DNA from: an uncultured Alphaproteobacteria bacterium
GTDB taxonomy: Bacteria > Pseudomonadota > Alphaproteobacteria > CAAHEQ01 > UBA3637
Direction: 5' to 3'
NCBI GenBank assembly: GCA_934202735.1
Contig: CAKPYH010000001.1
Span: 1-64,000, forward strand
Length of the DNA stretch: 64,000 nucleotides
In this document: one piece after another, positions 17,460-26,924 of the stretch
Numbering within the stretch: position 1 is the stretch's first letter
Layout of the letters: each line of letters starts with the position of its first letter
Notes under the pieces: model-generated
Told to the model about the DNA's origin: nothing
The model's database searches: none
Seen by the model: the letters and a program-made list of their open reading frames with translations, nothing else
Position numbers and translations under genes: made by a program

Positions 17460-18078
17460 TTTTTCTTATGAACGCGCGCATCAGAATTGCGGTTTCGTTT
17501 TTGGTTTAGACGAAGCCGGTCGGGGTCCGTGGTGTGGTCCGGTTGTGGCGGCGTGCGTTTGTTTTCCGGACGGGCATATTGACCCGACCTTAGCCGCACA
17601 AATCAATGATTCTAAAAAACTGACGGCCCGGCGACGGGAAGCCTTGTATCCGCAAATTCGGACTTCCGGAGCCTTAATCGGGGTGGGGCAAGCCTCGGCG
17701 GCCGAAATTGATGAGATCAATATCTTGCAAGCCTCTTTTTTGGCCATGCGCCGGGCGTTGGATCAGGTACGGGCCGCCGGTTGTACCCCCGGTTTTGCCC
17801 TGATAGACGGCAATAAACTGCCCGATTGGGATTTACCGATGCAAGCCGTGATCGGCGGTGATGGCTTGTCCCTGTCTATTGCGGCGGCTTCTATTGTGGC
17901 CAAAGTGGTCCGGGATCACATCATGACGGATTTAGCCAAAGAATTCCCCGCCTACGGGTGGGACAAGAATGCCGGTTACGGCACACGGGTTCATCAGGAA
18001 GCCTTGGAAAAATACGGGATTACGCCGTATCATCGGCGCACGTATGCCCCGATTGCCCGTTTACTGAAACGCCCTTAA
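17452..18078 (+). CDS. rnhB: Ribonuclease HII
   Basis: 208 residues. The catalytic DEAGRG motif (FGLDEAGRGPWCGPVVAA) is present, with IDGNKLP and the conserved Ser-Ile-x-Ala-Lys-Val (SIVAKVVRDHIM), then GYGTRVHQEAL. It nicks RNA at ribonucleotides embedded in DNA. Translationally coupled to the M16 peptidase gene, and its end overlaps the convergent gene by 4 bp. Confidence 0.95.
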   Translation: MPDFSYERAHQNCGFVFGLDEAGRGPWCGPVVAACVCFPDGHIDPTLAAQINDSKKLTARRREALYPQIRTSGALIGVGQASAAEIDEINILQASFLAMRRALDQVRAAGCTPGFALIDGNKLPDWDLPMQAVIGGDGLSLSIAAASIVAKVVRDHIMTDLAKEFPAYGWDKNAGYGTRVHQEALEKYGITPYHRRTYAPIARLLKRP

Positions 18079-18884
18079 TCCCGATCGTGTTGCGCCAAGC
18101 CGGATAACAAGAACGGACATACTTGCCGTTGATGAGCCATATAGACAGGTGTCGTCCGACAGGCCCCGGCCGCATTACCGGAAATGTGTTCTATACCGGC
18201 CACGGGCAAAGGAATACGGCCCGTATATTTCAAAGACGTACCGGATCGCACGTTCAAGATATTATCCAGCAATTTATGATAATCCCGCAAAAAGTCCGGT
18301 GATGCTCTGCACAGGTAATCGGTCAACAGTTGCCCTTTTACGGTATCTTGAACGGTCGCGTCAAATCGGCCCAAAGGCAGATATTTTTTTCCGGGTTTTT
18401 CATCCCACCCGATGGTATCGGCCACGATACAGGGCCCGCCGGGTTCGTTCTGTAAAAAGCAATACGAAAAGCCGGTAACCATTTTGCAATCTCGCCAAGC
18501 CGGGACCGTTGTGCATACCGGTAAAGCCAAGTTTTTGGCATGCTCATTCAGGAAAAACCGGTGCCGAAACCACAGGTCTTCCAGGCAATACGCCCCTTCT
18601 ATATCAAACTGCCACGCCGGATATCGGATATCCGACCGCGGGACCCGCACATGCACCAATAATCCGCCTTCGGGGCCGAAAGCACTCTTCTGTCGCCGTT
18701 CGGTGATTTTATCCTTAAATACAAAATGACGTTCGGCCGCCGCCCGAGTTGTCCACACATAAAAGCCGTTGCTTTGACCGCCGACACCCTGCCCGCAAGC
18801 TTGGGCGCCCGTACGCATAAAATCCCGCAAATGTTTGGGATGATTACTGATATGGAACAGGTCCATATAATCCGTTTGTGTCAT
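18075..18884 (-). CDS. Unknown protein, possible ADP-ribosyltransferase-like fold
   Basis: 269 residues without signal or membrane segments. The start reads LFHISNHPKHLRDFM, then GGQSNGFYVWTTRAAAERH. This pattern (an early His strand, then Gly-Phe-Tyr-x-Thr-Thr followed by an Ala-rich helix) recalls DUF3990/ART-fold proteins. The resemblance is weak and the catalytic glutamate is not evident. Its ATG follows directly on the stop of the gene at 18885, and the ribosome-binding site lies inside that gene, so the two are co-translated. An effector/toxin with its partner, or an uncharacterised enzyme pair, are both possible. Confidence 0.5.
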   Translation of the reverse strand: MTQTDYMDLFHISNHPKHLRDFMRTGAQACGQGVGGQSNGFYVWTTRAAAERHFVFKDKITERRQKSAFGPEGGLLVHVRVPRSDIRYPAWQFDIEGAYCLEDLWFRHRFFLNEHAKNLALPVCTTVPAWRDCKMVTGFSYCFLQNEPGGPCIVADTIGWDEKPGKKYLPLGRFDATVQDTVKGQLLTDYLCRASPDFLRDYHKLLDNILNVRSGTSLKYTGRIPLPVAGIEHISGNAAGACRTTPVYMAHQRQVCPFLLSGLAQHDRD

Positions 18885-19442
18885 TTATTCCCTTTCCCGA
18901 GCCGGTGCCGTGAATGTATGCCATTGTGTTTGATCTTTCAGGCAATAGCGGAGCAACGCGCCCCCTTGTTCCGGAACAAAAGCCGGCCGATATGCCGCAC
19001 AATTTTCGGGGCCTACTTCGGCCCGAAAGGCACAATGTGTAAAACCCATACGGGCCACCTGATGAAAGGTACACATTTCCACCAACAAATCGGCCGTTTT
19101 GGTCCCGTCAAAAAGAATCCAGGCATTGGCCCGCGCGCACAGGTCCGCCCCGTGTATCGTTAAATCCGGTACCAAACGTGTAATCTCGTGCGGCGGTACT
19201 TCAATATCCCCGATCTTCGCCGGCTTTTTACCGTGTTCCAGACTTTCCAACCCCCGATCCAGGGCTTTCCATAAGTGGGCAAACACGCCCATTTTGAACA
19301 CATCGGGCCATTCTTTGCCTTCACGGGGGATATAGGCAAACGCCCGTTGCAACAGTTGGTATCCCGTCACATAGCATTCCGGCGCAAAGGTTTCCCAATC
19401 CGCCGCATACGGGTGAATCACATTATTTTTTTTCCTGGACAT
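18885..19442 (-). CDS. Unknown protein, partner of the downstream gene
   Basis: About 185 residues, soluble, rich in Cys/His/Trp for its size (ECYVTGYQLLQRAF, FAHLWKALDRG, MCTFHQVARMGF). No family recognised. The start is uncertain: ATG 19442 or GTG 19457, neither with a good Shine-Dalgarno. Its stop is immediately followed by the ATG of the gene at 18884, which indicates strict coupling. It lies 27-42 bp downstream of kdsB and could be the distal part of the ppa-HIT-kdsB transcript. Confidence 0.55.
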   Translation of the reverse strand: MSRKKNNVIHPYAADWETFAPECYVTGYQLLQRAFAYIPREGKEWPDVFKMGVFAHLWKALDRGLESLEHGKKPAKIGDIEVPPHEITRLVPDLTIHGADLCARANAWILFDGTKTADLLVEMCTFHQVARMGFTHCAFRAEVGPENCAAYRPAFVPEQGGALLRYCLKDQTQWHTFTAPARERE

Positions 19443-19484
19443 AGGGTGATAATACACCCGTTTTAATTATTTGTCAAGTTTTTC

Positions 19485-20258
19485 TTACCGCATATATTGT
19501 TGGGCGGCTTGTAATTCCTGAGGCGTATTGATATCGGCGGGGGCTTCGGGTACCAATTTAATATCATCCACAATCAACGCATAAATACTCATGCCGTTTT
19601 CCAAGGCGCGCAGTTGTTCCAACTTTTCCGTTTGTTCCAATACACCCACCGGGGCCGCCACAAAGCGTTTCAGGGCATCGGCCCGATACACATATATCCC
19701 GATATGCCAATAGGCAAAATCATACGCCGGCACCGCATCGCGATTAAACGGCACGGCCGCCCGTGAAAAATACAAGGCCCGACCGCAGGTTTCCCCGGGT
19801 CGCAACCCCATGGCAATTTTTACATAATTCGGGTTTTGAATATCGGCCGGATTCGTGATTTTCATGCCGACTGTCATCATATCCGCTCCGGTTTGTTCCA
19901 ACAACTCGGCCAAGCGCACGTTCAGGCGCGGATCCACATTGATTCCGTCCCCTTGAAAATTGACAACAATATCGTACTTAGTCCCATCGGGATCAATTTC
20001 TTTTAACGCCGCGGCAATTCGGTCCGTTCCTGACGGTAAAGCCGCATCCGTTAAAATACATTGTGCCTGAAACCCGCGGGCGACATCCAGGATTTCCTGA
20101 TCCCCCGAAGCAATATACACATCGGCAGCCGGATGAACGGCAATCGCGTGTTCATAGACATGTTGAATCAACGGCTTGCCATTGATCATAGCCAACGGTT
20201 TATTCGGCAAGCGGGTTGATTTTAAGCGGGTTGGAATCAATACTGCAATTTTTGACAT
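19485..20258 (-). CDS. kdsB: 3-deoxy-manno-octulosonate cytidylyltransferase KdsB
   Basis: 257 residues. The N-terminal nucleotidyltransferase motif is IPTRLKSTRLPNKPLAMI. Also present are VNFQGDGINVDP (the usual QGDEP region, here with Gly replacing Glu), YWHIGIYVYR, and an EQLRALENG segment. It activates Kdo as CMP-Kdo for lipid A core synthesis, so this cell makes LPS. The gene overlaps the upstream HIT gene by 22 bp; AAGGAGA precedes the start. Confidence 0.92.
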   Translation of the reverse strand: MSKIAVLIPTRLKSTRLPNKPLAMINGKPLIQHVYEHAIAVHPAADVYIASGDQEILDVARGFQAQCILTDAALPSGTDRIAAALKEIDPDGTKYDIVVNFQGDGINVDPRLNVRLAELLEQTGADMMTVGMKITNPADIQNPNYVKIAMGLRPGETCGRALYFSRAAVPFNRDAVPAYDFAYWHIGIYVYRADALKRFVAAPVGVLEQTEKLEQLRALENGMSIYALIVDDIKLVPEAPADINTPQELQAAQQYMR

Positions 20259-20659
20259 TGTGCGTAAATCTCCTTTTTAATTTGCTCAACGGTTTGTGCT
20301 TTCATAGTCGCCAAATACGGCCGCGCCGGCATACCCCACACGGTATCTGGCCAATACATATCGCCCCGAAAGCGACAGATAATATGCACATGCAGTTGCG
20401 GGGTCTTGTTGCCGATTGCCGCCACGTTTGTTTGCGTGGGTTGATACAGGCGCATCATCGCCCGTTCACAGACCTCTATTTCCCGGGCCAGTTTCAACCG
20501 TTCATCGGTGGTCAGGTCGCACATGTTGCGCGTATTTGCCTTGCGCGGAACCAAGAAAATCCACGGATAATCGGCGTTATCTTCCAATAACACACGACAC
20601 AAGGGTAAATCACAAATAAATTCTTTTTGGGCCAAGCCGGCGGTCAGGTTAAATGTCAT
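20237..20659 (-). CDS. HIT-family hydrolase
   Basis: 140 residues. The HIT motif region reads Gln-Leu-His-Val-His-Ile-Ile-Cys-Arg, as in the proteobacterial subgroup lacking the third histidine. It is followed by DMYWPDTVWG, which matches the usual WP-x-x-VWG of that subgroup. It probably hydrolyses a nucleotide phosphoramidate or related substrate. Its start overlaps the ppa stop (ATGA). Confidence 0.85.
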   Translation of the reverse strand: MTFNLTAGLAQKEFICDLPLCRVLLEDNADYPWIFLVPRKANTRNMCDLTTDERLKLAREIEVCERAMMRLYQPTQTNVAAIGNKTPQLHVHIICRFRGDMYWPDTVWGMPARPYLATMKAQTVEQIKKEIYAQCQKLQY

Positions 20660-21204
20660 GGCGTATACCCCGTTAAATGTTCTTTATTTTGTTGATAATA
20701 GGCTTGTGCCTGTCGGATAATATCTTTGGCTTTATCCGGTCCTAAAAAGGATTCAATCCGCACTTCCTTTTGTTCCAAAATTTTATAGTCTTCAAAAAAC
20801 CGTTTCAGGGTTTTTAACGTATGCGGGGGCAGGTCGTCAATGTGATGATAGCAATTATATTGCGGATCATCTTCATGAATTGCGATAATTTTATCATCGG
20901 CTTCCCCACCGTCAATCATCTTCATGACACCGATAGGCCGCGCCCGCATAATGCACAAGGGCGATACACTTTCCTGCCCCAGCACCAAAATATCCAACGG
21001 GTCATTATCATCACAATACGTTTGCGGAATAAAGCCGTAATTGGCCGGATAGTGAACGGCACTGTACAAGATCCGATCCACACGGACCAAGCCGCTTTTT
21101 TTATCCAACTCATACTTGATTTGAGATCCTTTGGGGACTTCTATAATCGCCGGCAAAATATCCGGACTTTCGGGGAACATTTCAACCTGATGCCAGGGAT
21201 GCAT
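20656..21204 (-). CDS. ppa: Inorganic pyrophosphatase
   Basis: 182 residues, a family I soluble pyrophosphatase. Motifs: Lys-Tyr-Glu-Leu-Asp-Lys, YPANYGFIPQT, and the metal site DNDPLDILVLGQE, then a GEADDKI region. It drives biosynthesis by removing PPi. First gene of the ppa-HIT-kdsB cluster. Confidence 0.95.
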   Translation of the reverse strand: MHPWHQVEMFPESPDILPAIIEVPKGSQIKYELDKKSGLVRVDRILYSAVHYPANYGFIPQTYCDDNDPLDILVLGQESVSPLCIMRARPIGVMKMIDGGEADDKIIAIHEDDPQYNCYHHIDDLPPHTLKTLKRFFEDYKILEQKEVRIESFLGPDKAKDIIRQAQAYYQQNKEHLTGYTP

Positions 21205-21229
21205 ATAAGATACCTTCTTTCGTTTTTAC

Positions 21230-23662
21230 TTATGACGCGCGCTGCAAATACGCCTGCACCAACGCATCGGTGTCATGTAATTGTGCCGATAATTGTTCGG
21301 CCAAAATCACATTTTTGCTACCGGACGAATACACTTTCAGATACGGTCCCAAGCCCGACAAATCCACGTCCAAAATAACGGATTCATGAATGGCCGGCCG
21401 ACTGACCAAAATGGCGTATTTATGGTCGGTAAATTCTTTTCCCAACACAAAGTTCATTTCTCGGGGCGACAGGTTCCATGACGCATAGTCGGACGGATTG
21501 GCCTGCGGGTTGCGGAAGAACACCACCGTTTGGCACTGTCCGCGGATCACATCTCCCAAGCCGTGTTCGTCCAAAAATTTAGGTTGCTGGAACGCGCACA
21601 AGAAAGCCTGCCGTTTTTTACGCCCTTCTCGCAAGCCCACAATAAAACTTTCCTTAAACATTTCATGTTCCAACATCGGGGCGGTTTCATCAATCATAAT
21701 CATGGTCGGGGTCCCCTTGATGGTGGCCAAGGTATGAATACGATGCATCACATAACTGATCACCGCGGGGGCCAGGGTCGCATCTTGGAAAATGTTTGTA
21801 AAGTCAAACCCCATATAGCGGGAATCCAAATCCAGGTTATCATCGGGCGAGTTAAAAATACGCCCGTATTGTTCATCATCAATCCACCGCAGCAATTCGC
21901 GCCGCATAAAACCCCCGTTGGCAAAACAACTTTTATACAAGTTTTTCAACAACCGTTCTTGCGGGGGCAAGTACTCAAACGCCGTTGTAACGGCCCGGGC
22001 GATTTCTTGTTCCGAGACGGCATCGGTACCGCCCGTAATATCCCGCAACCACGTCCGTAAAAAGGCACGATTGGCGGGCTTGTCGGGAATGGCAAAGGGG
22101 TTCAAGGACACGGAATCTTCCCCACCGTCAAACTTGACATACGGGGCCCCTTGCATCAAAGCGAATACTTTGGCACCGTTATTGCGGTCAAAGAAGTACA
22201 CGTTCAAATCCGGGATACGCAACGATTGTCCGGCCATAAATGAAAAGAACGTTGTTTTCCCTTGCCCGGTCGGACCGATCAAAGCGGTATGCGCCACGGC
22301 ATAGGAATCTTCGGACACATGGAATTGAAAGGCGTACGGCGTACCGGTAATGGTCCGGAAATAAGACAGGGGAACAGGCCCCCAGTCGGACTTTTGCCGC
22401 CCTTCGGCCGTCCGGTCCACACACAGGGCGCAGGCCACCACGCGGGACAGGTACAGGAAAGTACGCGGATACACTTCATACGTAGGCAGTTGTGCGAAAA
22501 AGACCGCCTGAGCCGCCCATCCGTCCCGGACCGGCGTTACGTTGTGCAGACGGCAGATTTTTTCCACTTCTTCCTGACCAAACTTGATTTCTTCTTTGGA
22601 ATCCCCAAAGATAAAAACCGACATCGCGTATTCGTTCAAGGTTTGCCCGTCCGCATCGGATTGGTCCATCCACTCCAAAGCGGTAGAGTACTGATTCAGC
22701 ACGTTTTGTGAAAAGGTCGTAACAGCCGCCAATCGCCGTTGTTGCATCAACAAAGCATTGGCTTTTGTGGTCGGAAGAGATTTGATATTGTGCATAATAT
22801 TTAATTCACAATCAATAGACATCAAATCGGCCACCATTTGCTCATCCATAAAGTCGCCGGGCTTTCGGATTCCCATCACAATGCCCAACTTTTCCTTATC
22901 GCCCGCAAAGAAACGGATCAAGCCTTCATCGCGTGTAAAGTGAATGTAATCCGCAGTCAACAGGTCGTTCAGAGTCTGACCGTTTTCGCCGTGAATCAGG
23001 GGCTTGGGCCGGCTCACCGGGTTTAACAGGTGTGCAAACAACCAAAAGGGGCTTTTATCCACATGCCGATCGGGTGTTTTTTCCGATATCAAGGTCGGGT
23101 GATACATATCCAAAATGGTAATGGTGGCATTGGTGGCCTGATCCAAATCTTTCAACGCGTTCTTGCGATCATTGACGGACAGGACAATATAGTGCCGATT
23201 ACGGAAAATCCGGTGCAAACTATCCAACCACCGGGCGGCAATGGCCCGCAACAAAGGCTCGTTTTTAAAAGCTTCTTTTTCCGACAATGGCACGCGTTCC
23301 CGAATGGTAATCACCCGTGCCACAATTTCCAATTCGGCCAGCGAGTCAATCCACTGCTTACGGGCCCCGGCAAAGGCGGCGCGTTCTTCGGGCAAGACCA
23401 AAGTGGTATCGGCCCCCTCCACTTCTATCACGCGGGCCAGCGAGTTATTGCGCAAGTGAATGGTGGCCCCATCTTCGTCCAAGCGACTGAACGGTAAAAA
23501 ATCCGCCACCCGGGTTTCAAGCGGGCGGGGCAGGATTCTGTCCCCCAGTTTGGACACAAAGGTTGCCGCTATCAACAGGCACGCCACAATACACACCACC
23601 ATCAAAAAGGTGCTTTTATCCGTGGCGGTTTGCCAGATCATATCAAATAATTCCATATTCAT
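21230..23662 (-). CDS. virB4: Type IV secretion ATPase VirB4
   Basis: 810 residues. An N-terminal membrane segment (about 18-38) precedes the VirB4 N-terminal domain and then the ATPase domain. The ATPase has Walker A Gly-Pro-Thr-Gly-Gln-Gly-Lys-Thr-Thr (about residue 470), Walker B MIMIDETAPML, and a CAFQQPKFL segment matching the family's conserved Gln region. VirB4 powers pilus biogenesis and substrate transfer at the inner membrane. It follows virB3 by 18 bp, the canonical pair. The other T4SS genes in the window lie at 55-64 kb. Confidence 0.92.
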   Translation of the reverse strand: MNMELFDMIWQTATDKSTFLMVVCIVACLLIAATFVSKLGDRILPRPLETRVADFLPFSRLDEDGATIHLRNNSLARVIEVEGADTTLVLPEERAAFAGARKQWIDSLAELEIVARVITIRERVPLSEKEAFKNEPLLRAIAARWLDSLHRIFRNRHYIVLSVNDRKNALKDLDQATNATITILDMYHPTLISEKTPDRHVDKSPFWLFAHLLNPVSRPKPLIHGENGQTLNDLLTADYIHFTRDEGLIRFFAGDKEKLGIVMGIRKPGDFMDEQMVADLMSIDCELNIMHNIKSLPTTKANALLMQQRRLAAVTTFSQNVLNQYSTALEWMDQSDADGQTLNEYAMSVFIFGDSKEEIKFGQEEVEKICRLHNVTPVRDGWAAQAVFFAQLPTYEVYPRTFLYLSRVVACALCVDRTAEGRQKSDWGPVPLSYFRTITGTPYAFQFHVSEDSYAVAHTALIGPTGQGKTTFFSFMAGQSLRIPDLNVYFFDRNNGAKVFALMQGAPYVKFDGGEDSVSLNPFAIPDKPANRAFLRTWLRDITGGTDAVSEQEIARAVTTAFEYLPPQERLLKNLYKSCFANGGFMRRELLRWIDDEQYGRIFNSPDDNLDLDSRYMGFDFTNIFQDATLAPAVISYVMHRIHTLATIKGTPTMIMIDETAPMLEHEMFKESFIVGLREGRKKRQAFLCAFQQPKFLDEHGLGDVIRGQCQTVVFFRNPQANPSDYASWNLSPREMNFVLGKEFTDHKYAILVSRPAIHESVILDVDLSGLGPYLKVYSSGSKNVILAEQLSAQLHDTDALVQAYLQRAS

Positions 23663-23680
23663 TCCCGATGATCCTTTCCT

Positions 23681-23977
23681 TTACGATGCGATTTTATGCC
23701 CGCTGGAATGATAGACATTTTTGTAAAACTTGATAAACGGGCCTTGCGCCTGCATCATTTTGGACAGGTGCGGCTCCCGCGATGCATAGACCACCAAAAA
23801 AACGTGGACAATCAGGAACGTAATCATGAACACAATCGGGTTGACACGTCCCGGAAAAGCCCCCATAAAGATCATCATGATGGCCATTTGCACGGCAAAA
23901 TTACACACCATCGGCAACATCGGAGCCCAAAAAACGCGGGGCGGCATAGCAACGGCTTTCAAGATTGGTTCACGCAT
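23681..23977 (-). CDS. virB3: Type IV secretion protein VirB3
   Basis: 98 residues, the usual size. There are two hydrophobic segments (about 20-40 and 48-68), a start like the family's Pro-x-x-x-Ala-x-x-x-Pro (KAVAMPPRVFWAPML), and a positively charged cytoplasmic tail. The start has AAGGAT 6 bases upstream. The identification is strengthened by its place directly before virB4. Confidence 0.85.
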   Translation of the reverse strand: MREPILKAVAMPPRVFWAPMLPMVCNFAVQMAIMMIFMGAFPGRVNPIVFMITFLIVHVFLVVYASREPHLSKMMQAQGPFIKFYKNVYHSSGHKIAS

Positions 23978-24062
23978 CGTATATCCTTTTTCTTGTTATT
24001 TTAACCATTTTTTCAACAAATGCAAGGAAAAAATGCACGACCGGTCGGCAGATGGGGGAAAT

Positions 24063-24524
24063 CTAGGCCGGATACAGGCCGGAGGCGGTGGCCGTTTCCA
24101 AAATATGCCCGTCCATTGCCTGTCGTAGATCGGCCGCCGTGAACCCGTCATTCAGTGCCAAAGCGGTATCCAAGGCATAAACGGTTATGTCATACCGGTG
24201 CGGTTTATCGGGCGGAGCCATCCCGCCGTATTGATTCAATCCCCAACCGTTGCGTCCTTCCTGAAACGGCGGGTGATTACCCGAAACACCGTCCGGTATT
24301 TCCGGTGTCGTGATATTACAAGCCAACCAGTGAATCCACGGCGCGTGCGAAACCGCCATTTTATCGTCCAGAATCAAAGCAAATGTTTTGGTACCGGTCG
24401 GTGCGTTGTGAATGCGGATTGGCCAGGAACGTGCCGGCATATCGCCGACAAAGTCTGTTCCGAATTTACCGTAAGCCGCGTCAATATCCCCGTGATGAAT
24501 GGCGGCGGTTGTTATCGTCATCAT
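24063..24524 (-). CDS. YbhB/YbcL-type PEBP-family protein
   Basis: 153 residues. Phosphatidylethanolamine-binding-protein fold motifs are visible: FALILDDKM...HAPWIHWLACNI (the Asp-Pro-Asp-Ala-Pro and His-Trp region), and GWGLNQYGGMAPPDKPHRY matching the Gly-x-Gly-Pro-Cys-Pro-Pro-x-x-His-x-Tyr signature with changes. Bacterial function is poorly defined. It lies 12 bp downstream of the HAD gene and AGGGGGAT precedes the start. Confidence 0.85.
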   Translation of the reverse strand: MMTITTAAIHHGDIDAAYGKFGTDFVGDMPARSWPIRIHNAPTGTKTFALILDDKMAVSHAPWIHWLACNITTPEIPDGVSGNHPPFQEGRNGWGLNQYGGMAPPDKPHRYDITVYALDTALALNDGFTAADLRQAMDGHILETATASGLYPA

Positions 24525-24536
24525 AGTGTTATCCCC

Positions 24537-25391
24537 CTAATCAATAACGGTTTTCTTCTTCAATTCTTGAATATAGGTATCCGCGGCGATTTTATCAATC
24601 AGGGCCCGTACATACATTTCCGCAGGGCGACCGGCGCGATAATCGGCCGGTGCGGCAAAGTCGGCCCGATGATCGTCCAGCATCAGTTGCGCATTTTCGC
24701 GTGATTCGCGGATATGTTCCTGATACACCACAATGGCATGCCCGCCATCGTTGCGCAAGGTCAACATACACGGCACATCGGTTTCGCCGTCTCCGATATA
24801 GATCATGCGGGAAAAAGGCATGTGCTTTTCCGATTCCGGGATACGCCGATTGATTTTGCGATCATCACCGATATCCAGGCATCCTTTGTTGATACGGAAC
24901 AGGAACTGTGTCTTGTTCGTATAGTTCACCGACTGAGCCGGCCACACGGCATTGCCGTGGGAATCATAGATAAAGGACGATGCGAAAATAGCGGTGAACG
25001 ACTTGGCAATCGGGGTGCCTTGCAAGATTTCTTTCAGGCCTGACGAGATAATGTAATGCTCCACCGCCAATCCCCGCCGTCTGCCATAAGCATTGATACG
25101 CCGAAACCAATCGGTCAGGCCGGCAAACAATTCAACCGATCGGCCATAGCCTTTCAGGCTGGCCCGAGACAAAGGGACATGCCGTTTATCGGCTTCCACC
25201 AACATTTGGTGCATATACGATAGGATTTGATCGGCTTGATTGTGGCGGGCGGCGGTATTGGATTTTTTCCAAAAAGCGGCGGCTTCCAACCCCAGTTGCG
25301 GGATAAAGCCGTATTCTTGCATGCACCGGGGCGACAAAGTCCCGTCAAAGTCATAGCAGATAGCCATCGGTATGCGTTTGATCCGTTTCAT
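24537..25391 (-). CDS. HAD-superfamily phosphatase-like hydrolase
   Basis: 284 residues. HAD motifs are visible: motif I Tyr-Asp-Phe-Asp-Gly-Thr (about residues 13-18), motif II around IISSGLKEIL (Ser), and the acidic motif YIGDGETDVPCM. A helical cap lies between them. Substrate unknown. The start is preceded by GGGGGAAAT. Probably co-transcribed with yqaA upstream and the PEBP gene downstream. Confidence 0.85.
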   Translation of the reverse strand: MKRIKRIPMAICYDFDGTLSPRCMQEYGFIPQLGLEAAAFWKKSNTAARHNQADQILSYMHQMLVEADKRHVPLSRASLKGYGRSVELFAGLTDWFRRINAYGRRRGLAVEHYIISSGLKEILQGTPIAKSFTAIFASSFIYDSHGNAVWPAQSVNYTNKTQFLFRINKGCLDIGDDRKINRRIPESEKHMPFSRMIYIGDGETDVPCMLTLRNDGGHAIVVYQEHIRESRENAQLMLDDHRADFAAPADYRAGRPAEMYVRALIDKIAADTYIQELKKKTVID

Positions 25392-25400
25392 ATTTCCCCC

Positions 25401-26021
25401 TTACAGGAACTTTAACATCATAAACCCGCCCACCAGCAGCAAAAAGAACACCACCGACAACCACCCCAGGTTTTTCTCAATCCAGGCTTTCATCGGGGCC
25501 CCCCATTGCCACAACAGCCATGCGATCAGGTAAAACCGCAACCCGCGGGCCAAGATGGAAGCGACCGTAAAGATAATCAGGTTCAGGCCCGTTACACCGC
25601 TGGCAATCGTGATAATCTTATAAGGAAACGGCGTAATCCCGGCCATAAAGACAATCCAAGCCCCATACTTATTATATTCCCCGGCGAACCAGTTGATTTT
25701 GTCCACAATCCCCGCCGACAGGTACGGCCGAATGGTATCATAAGCAAAATAACCGATACCATATCCGAAATAGCCCCCCAGAACACTGGCCACCGTGGTC
25801 CCCAGGGCAATCCGAAACGCCCGGGTCCGGTGTGTCAAAATCAAAGGAATCAGGAATAAATCCGGCGGAATAGGAAAGAAAGAACTCTCCACAAACGCCA
25901 CGCCGTATAAAACCCACATCGCCCGGGACCCCGAAGCCAAAGCCATGGTCCGATCATAGGTGGCCCGAATCAACCGCCCCGCGGTACGGTCCCAGAATAT
26001 ATGTAAGGTGTGCAACATCAT
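25401..26021 (-). CDS. DedA/YqaA-family membrane protein
   Basis: 206 residues with the VTT/SNARE-associated pattern: VESSFFPIPPDLFLIPLIL, a Gly-Gly-Tyr-Phe-Gly-Tyr-Gly-Ile-Gly segment, and FMAGITPFPYKIITIASG. These are conserved membrane proteins linked to lipid flipping and membrane homeostasis. First gene of a likely three-gene leftward unit. Confidence 0.88.
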   Translation of the reverse strand: MMLHTLHIFWDRTAGRLIRATYDRTMALASGSRAMWVLYGVAFVESSFFPIPPDLFLIPLILTHRTRAFRIALGTTVASVLGGYFGYGIGYFAYDTIRPYLSAGIVDKINWFAGEYNKYGAWIVFMAGITPFPYKIITIASGVTGLNLIIFTVASILARGLRFYLIAWLLWQWGAPMKAWIEKNLGWLSVVFFLLLVGGFMMLKFL

Positions 26022-26227
26022 TTTGTCCTTTATTTACAATGAATGCCCCATTGTACCCGAAACCAAAAGGAAAAGCAATAAAAAAATTCAGGCCCCGGCG
26101 AACCCCCGTTCAATCGGGACCACCCGGCGGGCGATAAATCAACACCCCGGCCGGGATCAGATCATCGGGCATGATCACCCCACCGGCCGAGCGACTTTCC
26201 CGGGCCGATACCCCCTGCGTCAGGTCC

Positions 26228-26258
26228 AAAAAAAATCCCCGCCGAAACGGGGATTTTT
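26228..26258 (-). terminator. Terminator of the lipoprotein operon
   Basis: An 8-bp stem AATCCCCG/CGGGGATT is followed leftward by eight T. It lies just after the stop of the gene at 26272. The 26022-26227 stretch between this and yqaA shows no convincing gene. Confidence 0.8.
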
Positions 26259-26271
26259 GGGGACCGATACC

Positions 26272-26913
26272 TTACCGATACTTGGACCAACAGTTATCAT
26301 CACCGTTGACACATTGTGTACCGTTCTTGTTGCAATTCCAACCACAACCATAACTGTTACCGTTCCAACACTCGATCCCAGAATTACCATACGGGCCACA
26401 TTGCACACCGGCAGACGGATGTTGACACACATGCATACTCTCACTTCGTTTATACACCAATTCCCATTTTTGGCCCATCACATCATCACAATCGGATTGT
26501 AAGCAATAGCCGTAGCGACAATTACTGCCGTCCGACTTACATCCCCGACCGCACGGATATTGCCCCAACCGACAGGTATAGGTCCCGTAATCGGCCTTAA
26601 AACATTTCAGGGCTTTTTCCGGCATAGCGGGGGCCGCCATTTCCGGTGCCGCCGCAGTCGGATCTTGCCAATTCAATTCTTTATCGGCGGCCGCGGCCGA
26701 GCCCCAGGAAGCCCCACCGGCACCCCCGGATCCGCCGGCACCGCCGGCATTGGCCCGCACACCGGCCGATCCGCCAACCGCCGGAGTCGATTCCGGCCAC
26801 GCAACACTTTGCGTGTTTTTATAATAGGTATCATCAACCGGTTGCTTGGCGTGAAACGCGCACGCTCCGACCAACAATAAACCGCCACACAGGCATAGCA
26901 TTTTATTCATCAT
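26272..26913 (-). CDS. Cysteine-rich lipoprotein of unknown function
   Basis: About 213 residues. The lipobox Leu-Val-Gly-Ala-Cys (Cys near residue 18) predicts a lipoprotein. A Gly/Ala-rich low-complexity linker (about 45-75) precedes a C-terminal domain with about 16 Cys (YTCRLGQYPCGRGC, CLQSDCDD, GCGWNC). That domain's cysteine spacing is reminiscent of, though not clearly homologous to, the large prepilin-like protein at 35199. Start at 26913 with GGAGG upstream (GTG 26916 is too close). It is preceded by the SlyB-like gene, 11 bp away. Confidence 0.7.
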   Translation of the reverse strand: MMNKMLCLCGGLLLVGACAFHAKQPVDDTYYKNTQSVAWPESTPAVGGSAGVRANAGGAGGSGGAGGASWGSAAAADKELNWQDPTAAAPEMAAPAMPEKALKCFKADYGTYTCRLGQYPCGRGCKSDGSNCRYGYCLQSDCDDVMGQKWELVYKRSESMHVCQHPSAGVQCGPYGNSGIECWNGNSYGCGWNCNKNGTQCVNGDDNCWSKYR

Positions 26914-26924
26914 CACGGCCTCCT

